This document shows, in pieces, positions 18,773 through 26,577 of a stretch of DNA of 64,000 nt. The position numbers and the translations under genes are program-made. This DNA comes from an uncultured Bacilli bacterium (GTDB lineage: Bacteria > Bacillota_I > Bacilli_A > RF39 > UBA660), in the NCBI GenBank assembly GCA_934085565.1, contig CAKOHG010000001.1, positions 186,001 to 250,000 on the forward strand, written 5' to 3'. The notes below the pieces were generated by a model. That model saw nothing but the letters and a program-made list of their open reading frames with translations. It searched no databases and had not been told where the DNA came from. Each line of letters begins with the position of its first letter. Position 1 is the stretch's first letter.

Positions 18773-20162
18773 TCGAGATACTGATTTTGCCACTTGGTAT
18801 ACAGATGTTTTAAAACAAGCAGATTTAGTAAGTTATTCTAGTGTCAAAGGAAGTATGATTATTCGCCCTTATGGCTACGCGATTTGGGAAAACATGCAAA
18901 GAATATTAGATAAAGAATTTAAAAAATTAGGTCATCAAAATGTTCAAATGCCCATGTTTATTCCTGAATCTTTATTAAATGTAGAAAAAGAACATGTTAA
19001 GGGTTTTGCTCCTGAAGTAGCCTGGGTAACTTATGGTGGGGAAAACAAATTAGATGAAAGAATGTGTGTTAGACCTACGAGTGAAGTTTTGTTTTGTGAA
19101 CACTTCAAAAATATTGTAAAGTCTTATCGTGATTTACCTCTTTTATATAATCAGTGGTGCACGATTGTTCGTTGGGAAAAAACAACAAGACCTTTTTTAA
19201 GAAGTAGAGAAATACTATGGCAAGAAGGTCATACTCTTCACAGAACTCGCGAAGAAGCTAGAAATGAAACACTTAGAATGTTTAAAGTTTATGAAGACTT
19301 TCAAAGAAATATTCTTGCTCTACCCGTTATTACAGGACGTAAAACAGAAAAAGAAAAATTTGCTGGAGCCGAAGAAACCTATACAATTGAAGCCATGATG
19401 TATGATGGAGTAGCACTTCAAAATGGGACGAGTCATTATTTTGGACAACATTTTGCCAAAGCTTTTGGTATTCAGTTTCTAGATACTGACAATACTTTAA
19501 AAACACCTTATCAAACAAGCTGGGGTGTGACAACGAGAATGATTGGTGCCATTATCATGACGCATGGTGATAATCACGGACTTGTATTACCTCCTAATAT
19601 TGCTCCTACTAAAGTTGTGTTTATTCCTATTGGTAAAGATGAAGAAGTATTAAATACCGTAAAAGAATTAGCAAATACTCTTCCTGAAGAAATCACTTAT
19701 CAAATTGATGAATCTGAAAAATCACCAGGATTTAAATTTGCGGACGCGGAAGTAAAAGGTATTCCTATTCGCGTAGAAATAGGTAAAAGAGATTTAGAAA
19801 ATAATGAAATTACTTTAGTAAGAAGAGATACTTTAGAAAAAGAAACAATTTCTATTTCTGCTTTTAAAGAAAGAGTAGAAAAGCTATTAGTTGAAATTCA
19901 AAATAATATGTATGATAGAGCGTTAAAAAGACGTGACAGTATGATCTATGAAGCAAAAACGAAAGAAGAATTTCAAGATATTGCTCAAAACAAACCAGGT
20001 TTCATTTTAATTCCTTGGTGTGGAAATACTTCTTGTGAAGATAAAATTAAAGAAGAAACCGGTTTAAAAAGTCGTTGTATTAAAGAAGAAATTAACGATG
20101 GCGTTTGTGCATACTGTGGTGAAAAAGCTAAATATAAAATATATTTTGGTAAACAATACTAA
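18744..20162 (+). CDS. proS: Prolyl-tRNA synthetase, archaeal/eukaryote-type
   Basis: Charges tRNA-Pro. The 472-residue protein is the short archaeal/eukaryotic-type class II ProRS (found in some Firmicutes and Mycoplasma), not the long bacterial type with an editing insert: it starts with ITDRDTDFATWYTDVLKQ, has class II motifs around RPTSEVLFCEHF and TTRPFLRSREILWQEGHT, and ends with a Cys-containing domain (CGNTSCEDK, CAYCGEKA) and a terminal Tyr. ATG 18744 is preferred over 18735 by alignment of the N terminus. It overlaps xseB by 29 bases and closes the operon. Confidence 0.95.
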   Translation: MSKLVTKITDRDTDFATWYTDVLKQADLVSYSSVKGSMIIRPYGYAIWENMQRILDKEFKKLGHQNVQMPMFIPESLLNVEKEHVKGFAPEVAWVTYGGENKLDERMCVRPTSEVLFCEHFKNIVKSYRDLPLLYNQWCTIVRWEKTTRPFLRSREILWQEGHTLHRTREEARNETLRMFKVYEDFQRNILALPVITGRKTEKEKFAGAEETYTIEAMMYDGVALQNGTSHYFGQHFAKAFGIQFLDTDNTLKTPYQTSWGVTTRMIGAIIMTHGDNHGLVLPPNIAPTKVVFIPIGKDEEVLNTVKELANTLPEEITYQIDESEKSPGFKFADAEVKGIPIRVEIGKRDLENNEITLVRRDTLEKETISISAFKERVEKLLVEIQNNMYDRALKRRDSMIYEAKTKEEFQDIAQNKPGFILIPWCGNTSCEDKIKEETGLKSRCIKEEINDGVCAYCGEKAKYKIYFGKQY

Positions 20163-20168
20163 CAAATT

Positions 20169-20204
20169 AAAAATCAAAGGTTGTTATTTTCCTTTGATTT
20201 TTTC
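20169..20204. terminator. Bidirectional intrinsic terminator
   Basis: AAATCAAAGG and CCTTTGATTTTTT form a ten-base stem between proS and the convergent spoIVB-like gene. Confidence 0.88.
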
Positions 20205-20207
20205 TTT

Positions 20208-21194
20208 CTAATTTTTTAAGAGATTATCTCCTGTTTCTAGCATCGTTGTAATAAATATTCCATAACCGGTAATAGGATTATCTGTAATAACATGGGTTAC
20301 AGCCCCAATAATTTTACCATTTTGAACAATAGGAGAACCACTCATTCCTTGAACAATCCCTCCCGCGGTATTAATAAGGTTATCGTCTGTCACGGTAAAA
20401 GAAATATTTTTAACATCATTATATTCTTGCAAAGATGTAATGTCGATTTTATAACTTTTTTTCTCTTGACCATTTAAAACGGTATAAATTTTGGCTTCAC
20501 CAATTTTAATTTCTTCGTTTTTAGCGACAGGAATAAAATTAGTAGGGATGGTATCTTCATAAATCCCGTATATTCCGTGTCTAGTATTATTATTTAAAGA
20601 ACCGTATACTTTATTAAAGTGAAATTCAGCATTTTTCTCTCCAGCATTACCTCTTGTGCTTTTACGAATACTTGTCACGGGACTTTCAAAAATATGACCA
20701 GTTTTCACTTCTACTAATTGTAAACTATTACTTTCTAAGATTTCATGCCCTAAAGCACCATATATTTTACTATCAGGATCAATATAAGTTAATGTGCCAA
20801 GCCCAGTAATGCTTTCTTTGACGTAAAGACCTGTCTTGTAAATACCATCAACATTTTGAAGAGGCATTGTAATATTCATGATTTGTTCATTTCTTTTCAA
20901 AGTTAATTTTACTTGACTATCTTTAACATTTTGTAAAATAGCTTCACTTAAAGAATTGACAGAGGAAATCTCGGTATCGCCAACCTTTAAAATATAGTCG
21001 CCAATTTTAATTTCTGGTGTTCCTTTTAAATAAGAACCATTTACTTTATAAAAACCAACAACCAGTACACCTGGTGTTTTAATTTGAATACCTATATTAT
21101 CACCACCAAGTACTACTTTATCAGAATAGGCGAGTGTTACACTAGGAAAAAGAAAATAAAGAAATAAGAACATACTTAAATAAAACTTTTTCAA
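20208..21194 (-). CDS. spoIVB: SpoIVB-like S55 serine peptidase
   Basis: Secreted serine peptidase related to SpoIVB, which in Bacillus cleaves SpoIVFA to trigger sigma-K processing. It has an N-terminal signal sequence or anchor (residues 4-22), a PDZ domain (about 60-110) and the S55 peptidase domain with GALGHEI (catalytic His) and QGMSGSPIVQNGKIIGAVTH (catalytic Ser). The end ITGYGIFITTMLE matches SpoIVB closely. The 328-residue length is somewhat shorter than the B. subtilis protein. An AGGTGATAATT ribosome site precedes the ATG. Homologues occur in species not known to sporulate, so the role here is uncertain. Confidence 0.88.
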   Translation of the reverse strand: MKKFYLSMFLFLYFLFPSVTLAYSDKVVLGGDNIGIQIKTPGVLVVGFYKVNGSYLKGTPEIKIGDYILKVGDTEISSVNSLSEAILQNVKDSQVKLTLKRNEQIMNITMPLQNVDGIYKTGLYVKESITGLGTLTYIDPDSKIYGALGHEILESNSLQLVEVKTGHIFESPVTSIRKSTRGNAGEKNAEFHFNKVYGSLNNNTRHGIYGIYEDTIPTNFIPVAKNEEIKIGEAKIYTVLNGQEKKSYKIDITSLQEYNDVKNISFTVTDDNLINTAGGIVQGMSGSPIVQNGKIIGAVTHVITDNPITGYGIFITTMLETGDNLLKN

Positions 21195-21232
21195 ATTATC
21201 ACCTCACTTATATTATGGTGGTTTACTAACAT

Positions 21233-21265
21233 AAAAAAATGGTAATAACTGGATTACCATTTTTA
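21233..21265 (-). terminator. Intrinsic terminator after the 31-residue peptide gene
   Basis: AAAAATGGTAAT and ATTACCATTTTTTT (read on the minus strand) form a strong stem with a T tract, between the small gene and the spoIVB-like gene. Confidence 0.85.
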
Positions 21266-21285
21266 AAGTATCTATATTTTAATAA

Positions 21286-21381
21286 TTATGAAATAGCATA
21301 GGCAATAATACTACCAGCAATACCTAATACCATAATAATTAAAGTAATCCAAGTGACAATTTGTCTTGTTTTTTTACTCAT
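21286..21381 (-). CDS. 31-residue single-pass membrane peptide
   Basis: A short gene encoding MSKKTRQIVTW followed by a hydrophobic segment (residues 9-30) and a stop. Support for expression is an excellent AAGGAGACGATAAGA ribosome site and a strong terminator 20 bases downstream. The basic N terminus and single membrane helix resemble the small DUF4044-type proteins seen next to housekeeping genes in Firmicutes. Family assignment is tentative and function unknown. Confidence 0.7.
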   Translation of the reverse strand: MSKKTRQIVTWITLIIMVLGIAGSIIAYAIS

Positions 21382-21485
21382 TCTTATCGTCTCCTTCTAA
21401 ATAAAATTCATTATAACTTTATCATAAACTACTAAAAAAGTACATAAAAACTTACTTTAGAACATACAATCAGATAGGTGATAAG

Positions 21486-22067
21486 ATGACGATTTTAAAA
21501 AAATTTTTAAGTCGTAAGAAATATCTTTTTTTATTTATGGGCATTCTCACTTTAATAGGCACTTTAGTCGGATTATACCTAAGTTTTAAAAAAATATATA
21601 TTTTAAAAGATAATGTTTATTATTATATAAATAATCGTCAAAATTTACAGTTTAACTACATATATATTCATTTTTTCTTTTTAGTTATTAGTTTTATAGG
21701 TTCATTTTTTATCATAGGTCTTCCTTTACTTTGTACTCTTATCTTTTACCAAGGCTTATCTTTAGGTTTTCTTTTAGGTATTTTTAGCCTAACGTTATCA
21801 ATAAAAGGATTGGTATATGCTATTGTATTTTTTACTGTTACTCAATTATTTTATTTAATTATTTTATATTTCTTTTTTATTAAGTGTTTTAATATTACCA
21901 GAAAGACAATTGGCAAAATGATTTATAAAACCAATCCCACAAACTATCTTGTTTCTATGACAAAGAGCTGTGGCTTACTTATTTTACTGCAAACTTTATA
22001 CGATTTTTTCTTACTTTTATTTAATAAGCCAATTTTAAACGTTTTTGCTTTTCTTCTGGAAATATGA
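21486..22067 (+). CDS. SpoIIM-like integral membrane protein
   Basis: A 193-residue protein with about five membrane segments (residues 14-32, 58-77, 79-100, 105-130, 160-190). The pattern of FFIIGLPLLCTLIFYQGLSLGFLLG resembles SpoIIM, part of the SpoIID/M/P engulfment complex in endospore formers. Sequence similarity in such hydrophobic proteins is hard to judge by eye, so the call is moderate. It is followed 33 bases later by mnmA. Confidence 0.55.
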   Translation: MTILKKFLSRKKYLFLFMGILTLIGTLVGLYLSFKKIYILKDNVYYYINNRQNLQFNYIYIHFFFLVISFIGSFFIIGLPLLCTLIFYQGLSLGFLLGIFSLTLSIKGLVYAIVFFTVTQLFYLIILYFFFIKCFNITRKTIGKMIYKTNPTNYLVSMTKSCGLLILLQTLYDFFLLLFNKPILNVFAFLLEI

Positions 22068-22100
22068 TAAAATAGGCTAATGAAAAAGAGGTCTGGTATT

Positions 22101-23216
22101 ATGGCAAAAAAAGTAATTGTCGGTATGAGTGGGGGAGTAGACTCTGCAGTAAGTGCTTATTTATTAAAACAACAAGGATATGAAGTAGAGGGTTTATTTA
22201 TGCGCAATTGGGATGCGGGACTTAACAATGATATTCTTGGTAACCCTACTTTAAATAATAATATTTGTCCTCAGGAACAAGACTATAATGATGCTTTAAA
22301 AACATGTGAAATTATTGGTATTCCTTTACATCGTGTGGATTTTATCAAAGAATATTGGGATAATGTATTTACTTATTTTTTAAACGAATTAAAAAAAGGG
22401 CGAACACCTAATCCTGATTTGCTTTGCAATAAATATATTAAATTTGATGTCTTTAAAAAAGAAGCCAAACGTCTAGGAGCTGACTTTATGGCTACTGGTC
22501 ATTATGCTAGACTTAAAGATGGTAAACTTTTAAAAGGTGTTGATGAGAATAAAGATCAAACTTATTTTTTAGCTCAGCTAAGTAAAGAACAACTAGAAGA
22601 TGTTTTATTCCCAGTAGGAGATCTTCATAAAGAACAAGTAAGAGAAATTGCTTTAGAGTGTGGTCTAAATGTAGCTAAAAAGAAAGATTCCACGGGTATT
22701 TGTTTTATTGGAGAAAGAAACTATCAAGAATTTATCCGTAATTATTTAAAACCAAATCCAGGTAATATCATTGATGTAGAAACTAAAAAGGTAATTGGTA
22801 CTCATACTGGTCTTATGAATTATACAATTGGTCAAAGACGTAATGTGGGCCTTTCGGGATTCCAAGAAAGACATTATGTATGTGGTAAAAACGTAGCTAA
22901 AAACGAATTATATGTTGCTTTTGGTGATGATTCAAAATATTTAATTAGTGATAGTTGTCTTTTAGAAGATGTAAATATTACCATTGATAACCCACCAACA
23001 AAATGTCAAGCTAAGTTTCGTTATCGTGGAGAAGAGTACCCTATTGAATTAGAATTATTAAAAGACAATATGGCACATGTTACTTATAAAGAAGGCGTGA
23101 AAGCCGTGACACCAGGACAATTTTGTGTTTTTTATGATGGGGATGTTTGCTTCGGTAGTGGTGTTATTAAAGAAATCTATAAAAATGACGATAAAATATG
23201 GTATTTAAATAATTAA
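22101..23216 (+). CDS. mnmA: tRNA-specific 2-thiouridylase MnmA
   Basis: Thiolates U34 of Lys, Glu and Gln tRNAs. The P-loop SGGVDSAVSAYLL is at residues 10-22; the catalytic Cys pair is in NPDLLCNKYIKF (first Cys) and DSTGICFIGERNYQEF (second Cys), followed by the IGQRRNVGLSG motif. ATG 22101 has AAGAGG upstream and is preferred over 22080. The 371-residue length is normal. Confidence 0.97.
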   Translation: MAKKVIVGMSGGVDSAVSAYLLKQQGYEVEGLFMRNWDAGLNNDILGNPTLNNNICPQEQDYNDALKTCEIIGIPLHRVDFIKEYWDNVFTYFLNELKKGRTPNPDLLCNKYIKFDVFKKEAKRLGADFMATGHYARLKDGKLLKGVDENKDQTYFLAQLSKEQLEDVLFPVGDLHKEQVREIALECGLNVAKKKDSTGICFIGERNYQEFIRNYLKPNPGNIIDVETKKVIGTHTGLMNYTIGQRRNVGLSGFQERHYVCGKNVAKNELYVAFGDDSKYLISDSCLLEDVNITIDNPPTKCQAKFRYRGEEYPIELELLKDNMAHVTYKEGVKAVTPGQFCVFYDGDVCFGSGVIKEIYKNDDKIWYLNN

Positions 23217-23233
23217 AAAGTACCATATTTTTT
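23193..23233 (+). terminator. Intrinsic terminator overlapping the mnmA stop
   Basis: AAATATGGTA (inside the last codons) pairs with TACCATATTT and is followed by a T tract. Confidence 0.75.
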
Positions 23234-23265
23234 ATTTGAAGATTTATTTTCATTGTTTACTTTTA

Positions 23266-23296
23266 CTTGACACAAAAGTGTCTAGTGCCTTATAAT
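23266..23296 (+). promoter_or_regulatory. Promoter with palindromic operator of the XRE-type regulator
   Basis: TTGACA (23267-23272), an 18-base spacer and TATAAT (23291-23296). The -35 and spacer contain the imperfect palindrome CTTGACACAAAAGTGTCTAG (23266-23285; core GACAC-AAAA-GTGTC), a likely repressor site. Autoregulation by the gene product is a reasonable inference. Confidence 0.7.
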
Positions 23297-23334
23297 TAGA
23301 ATGTAAATTAAATAAAAGAGAGTAGGCAAATGAA

Positions 23335-24129
23335 ATGAACAGATTAAATGAATTATTACAAGAATTAGGAATTTCTAAAGTTAGACTTGCGAAGTATTTA
23401 GGGGTATCAAGACAAATGGTTTATAATTATCTTGAACTTGATGATATTAATAAATGGCCTAAAGAAAAAAAGATTTTGTTATACCGTTTATTAGATATTA
23501 ACGATGAAAATAATCAAACAATCGATTCTATCAAAGTAACAACAGATTATCTTATGAGTGTTGAAAATCGTCTTAATACCAGTGTCAAAGGTACTTCCAA
23601 TATTTCTAATTATTTTGATTTAAAAAATCTTAATAAAGATTCTCAAATATTAATTACAAATATCTTAAATTTGTTACGTGAAAGACTAGGGGACGAGAAG
23701 AAAAAACAAGAGAATTATTATGCCTTTTTATATTTATATCATATGTTACAATCTATGGATAATGTTCCTGAAATAAAATACATTTTTGGATATATGTCAA
23801 AGGCAACTGGCTTTACCAATCCAGAAGAATTCAAGTTTAATGAAGATAGACAATTCATTTTTGAAGGAATTTTGTACTCTGCCCTAACGCTTTATAATAA
23901 TGGGGGAGCCTCACGTAGCAAGCTTGCCCTATCGCATAAACGTTTTGTTCAAGAAATTGAAAAACAAAAAGAAGAAAAGTTAAGTCGTACTCAACAATTG
24001 TTTACATTAAGAACACAAGCTTTAAAAGAACTTGGCTATTCTGAAATGAATGAATCCAATGCTTCAGAGATTATTGAAAAAATTGCAGAAATTGAATCAC
24101 GTGGATCTATTATGAACACAGATGAATAA
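23335..24129 (+). CDS. Helix-turn-helix regulator with unknown C-terminal domain
   Basis: A 264-residue protein whose first 55 residues form an HTH of the XRE type (LGISKVRLAKYLGVSRQMVYNYL). The rest is helical and unrecognised, with a charged stretch (about 205-225). It is the last + strand gene before the candidate dif site and the orientation switch. A consensus promoter containing a palindrome precedes it. The ATG at 23330 runs into a stop at once, so the start is 23335. Target genes are unknown; it may regulate itself. Confidence 0.75.
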   Translation: MNRLNELLQELGISKVRLAKYLGVSRQMVYNYLELDDINKWPKEKKILLYRLLDINDENNQTIDSIKVTTDYLMSVENRLNTSVKGTSNISNYFDLKNLNKDSQILITNILNLLRERLGDEKKKQENYYAFLYLYHMLQSMDNVPEIKYIFGYMSKATGFTNPEEFKFNEDRQFIFEGILYSALTLYNNGGASRSKLALSHKRFVQEIEKQKEEKLSRTQQLFTLRTQALKELGYSEMNESNASEIIEKIAEIESRGSIMNTDE

Positions 24130-24153
24130 ATATCTAGATAAATAGATATTTTT
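24128..24153 (+). terminator. Intrinsic terminator after the HTH regulator
   Basis: AAATATCTA and TAGATATTT form a nine-base stem followed by T residues. Confidence 0.7.
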
Positions 24154-24164
24154 CTTTGCTAAAA

Positions 24165-24212
24165 TTTGCAGCGAGATGGATAATTATCCATTTTAAATAT
24201 TTTCGTTGCAAA
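24165..24212. repeat. Nested inverted repeats in the terminus intergenic region
   Basis: Outer arms TTTGCAGCGA (24165-24174) and TCGTTGCAAA (24203-24212) enclose a perfect 16-base palindrome ATGGATAATTATCCAT (24176-24191). The remainder of 24213-24439 is very AT-rich and I see no gene in it. Confidence 0.7.
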
Positions 24213-24439
24213 TTAGAAAAGGTTCTAAATTGATGTATTTATATATAATTTATATATTTTTAATCTAAATTAATAAAACATTATTATGTTGTTAATAATT
24301 TAAAAATAAGTTTAATAAATCAATAATATTAAAATAATATTTTAGATATGGTAACATCATAATAAAGGAAATACTAATCAAATTGAAATAAAGTAATTGT
24401 TAAGAATTAATTTTAAAGCTTTATTTTATACTTTTGTAA

Positions 24440-24467
24440 AAGTTTCATAACCTATATTATGTAAACT
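24440..24467. other. dif: Candidate chromosomal dif site (XerC/XerD recombination site)
   Basis: The 28 bases divide into AAGTTTCATAA, CCTATA and TTATGTAAACT. The right arm TTATGTAAACT equals the XerD-side arm of the Bacillus subtilis dif as I recall it, and the left arm is its near mirror image (AGTTT-CATAA against AGTTTACATAA), giving the 11-6-11 layout of dif. It lies in a 350-base gene-free gap exactly where the main coding strand switches from + to -, as expected at the replication terminus. xerD is 2.1 kb away. Confidence 0.85.
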
Positions 24468-24479
24468 GCGATATTTATT

Positions 24480-25232
24480 TCATAATAAAAAATGATTTAT
24501 CAATAATAATATAATACCTATTATACCTCCGAAAATTAAATATTTTTCTTGATGATAAGATATAGCTTTTGGTAATAATTCTTCAATAGCTAAGGTAATC
24601 ATAATGCCACCCACAAATAATAAAATAAATCCAATTAATTCTGATGAAATATAATTTCTTAAAAATGTACACGCTAATAAGGCACCTAATGGTTCCGCTA
24701 TTCCTGATAGAAAGGTCATTTTAATAGCTTTCTTTTTGCTTCCTGTCGCATAATAAATTGGAACTGCAATACTAATACCTTCCGGAATATTATGAAGCAT
24801 AATAGCTATACTAATATGAAGGCCTAAGGTAATGTTTTGATAACTACTTAAAAACGTAAGTATTCCTTCTGGTAAATTATGAAGCATTAAAGTAATCATA
24901 CTTAAAACACCTAAACGATATAAAGGAACATCTCCTCTTCCCTTCTCTATTTTTTGATTTATAAACCGAATCGCTAAAACAGAAAAAGCGAAGATTAATA
25001 AAGAAAGAAAAATTCCTTTAACAAGTTTAAATCTAGTTAAGATAATAAAACTGGCTTCTGGTATTAATTCTAAAACAGATATACCAATCATTATCACTAA
25101 TGAAAGGCTTAAGCAAAAAGTTATAAATTTATTAATGTTTTCTCTTTGCCATTTGAAAAAAATCACAAAAGTGCCTAATACTGTTGATAATCCTGCAAGT
25201 GACGACAAAAGAAATGGAATAAAAAAAGACAT
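24480..25232 (-). CDS. ZIP-family metal transporter (ZupT-like)
   Basis: A 250-residue integral membrane protein with about eight helices. The two metal-site motifs of the ZIP family are clear: HNLPEG near residue 118 and HNIPEG near 147, followed by IYYATGSKKKA and SGIAEPLGALL. ZIP proteins bring zinc and other divalent cations into the cytoplasm. It is the first gene beyond the dif site and begins with an AGGTGATACT ribosome site. Metal specificity cannot be read. Confidence 0.9.
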   Translation of the reverse strand: MSFFIPFLLSSLAGLSTVLGTFVIFFKWQRENINKFITFCLSLSLVIMIGISVLELIPEASFIILTRFKLVKGIFLSLLIFAFSVLAIRFINQKIEKGRGDVPLYRLGVLSMITLMLHNLPEGILTFLSSYQNITLGLHISIAIMLHNIPEGISIAVPIYYATGSKKKAIKMTFLSGIAEPLGALLACTFLRNYISSELIGFILLFVGGIMITLAIEELLPKAISYHQEKYLIFGGIIGIILLLINHFLL

Positions 25233-25257
25233 AGTATCACCTAATAAAGTGTATGTC

Positions 25258-26298
25258 TTAAATTCTTTTCCTAGAAGTTTTCTTTTTAATTTCTAAATAC
25301 TGTTCGATGCTATAATAACCTATTCTTAATAGATCTTCAGGACTTGAAGAATAAATATCATTGGCATCCATCTGTTCCATGACAGCGTCTAAGCCATCTT
25401 CTTCACTATTTGGTACACTATAATAAACTCTTTCTAATTTTGGATTATCAAATGGTTGCAATTTAATTTGTTTTATTTGAGATAATTTTTCAAAAGTTAT
25501 GAAAGCTTCACTTTCTTTAGGACTCATTAACTTAGTATGCAAAGCATTTTCTTTAAAATCTCTTCGAGCATCATTAATAGTCATTATTCCCTCAGAACCT
25601 CTAAAGCCAAAAATAGTTCTGGGATAATAATAATTTATTCTTCTTTTAATCTTATTTTTATCAAACGGTGTTTTATTTAAATAACTTAAATATTCTAAAG
25701 TTAAACCTCTTAGTTTTTTATATGATTGTAATTCAGTTAATATACTATCTTCTTTAAAATCTTTATAATCAATAAGTTGCTTTAGTATTTGAGGATCTAA
25801 GCAAGCACAGGTTTCTAGATTAAAGTGTACTTTAAAAGCGTTAGAATTACTAGTAATATTTCGAATGATTACTCTAGCATAATTTTTAAAATCTGCATCT
25901 TTCTTTAAAGAAATAGTTCTTGATTTTGGATTCTTTACTTTAGAAAGTCTTTCTAGAGCTTCTCTTTTTAAGCCTAAATAAAGTTTATTTTTTAAAGAAG
26001 TTAGTCTTTCTGGTAATGGATAATCAAAAATTAATTCATATGTATGTAAAGTCACAAAATTTTCTGTACTATTAGCAATTCTTAAAACAAATAAATCGGT
26101 ATCATTATTAAGAGAAATACCTTCATTATATAATGAAACGGATTTTATAAATTCTTCTTTAGATTGATCCATAGATACTAAATCAAGCATAGAAATATCT
26201 TTAAAAAAGTCTTCATTTTCTTCAGTAATATTAGGTAATTTTAAAACTTTGCCAATTAGTCCATTTGTGGCTATCAAATAATATTTACTATTTTTCAT
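25258..26298 (-). CDS. Protein of unknown function
   Basis: A 346-residue soluble protein that I do not recognise. It has no signal peptide or membrane segment. The C-terminal part is acidic until a short basic tail (KKKTSRKRI). The ATG is preceded by a GGGGAGGAAGCTT ribosome site, and the gene is 25 bases upstream of the zupT-like gene on the same strand, so they may be co-transcribed. I see no catalytic motif. Confidence 0.7.
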   Translation of the reverse strand: MKNSKYYLIATNGLIGKVLKLPNITEENEDFFKDISMLDLVSMDQSKEEFIKSVSLYNEGISLNNDTDLFVLRIANSTENFVTLHTYELIFDYPLPERLTSLKNKLYLGLKREALERLSKVKNPKSRTISLKKDADFKNYARVIIRNITSNSNAFKVHFNLETCACLDPQILKQLIDYKDFKEDSILTELQSYKKLRGLTLEYLSYLNKTPFDKNKIKRRINYYYPRTIFGFRGSEGIMTINDARRDFKENALHTKLMSPKESEAFITFEKLSQIKQIKLQPFDNPKLERVYYSVPNSEEDGLDAVMEQMDANDIYSSSPEDLLRIGYYSIEQYLEIKKKTSRKRI

Positions 26299-26435
26299 AA
26301 GCTTCCTCCCCTTCTTCTATATTCTACCTAAAACCATAAAAATACTCAAGTCTCTTTTTTTCCAATATTTGTTATTTAATTCGTGTATCTTTTTTAAATC
26401 TTTATCCATAATACTACTGGGAGGTAAAATAAAAT

Positions 26436-26537
26436 ATGAAAAAAAATCAAAAAAACAATTCTAGAAAACAAGAACGTAAAAATCAAAACCAAAATCAAAA
26501 ACGTGAATCTAGAAATCAAGAAAAATCTTGTGACTAA
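26436..26537 (+). CDS. 33-residue Asn/Gln/Lys/Arg-rich peptide
   Basis: A short gene for a highly hydrophilic peptide (MKKNQKNNSRKQERKNQ..., ending in KSCD) with 11 Asn/Gln-Lys/Arg alternations and one Cys near the end. A GGGAGG ribosome site lies upstream and a strong terminator four bases downstream, which argue it is real. Low complexity of this type is seen among small spore-associated proteins, but no family match is claimed. Confidence 0.6.
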   Translation: MKKNQKNNSRKQERKNQNQNQKRESRNQEKSCD

Positions 26538-26540
26538 TTT

Positions 26541-26577
26541 AATAAGGAAGAATGATACAAATTCTTCCTTATTTTTT
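26541..26577. terminator. Bidirectional terminator between the small peptide gene and xerD
   Basis: AATAAGGAAGAAT pairs with ATTCTTCCTTATT, a 13-base perfect stem followed by TTTT. The xerD stop codon lies inside the right arm. Confidence 0.88.

Noticed and set aside
24213..24439. Possible small gene in the AT-rich gap beside dif
   Set aside because: Reading frames there are short, composed of low-complexity AT codons and lack ribosome sites on either strand.
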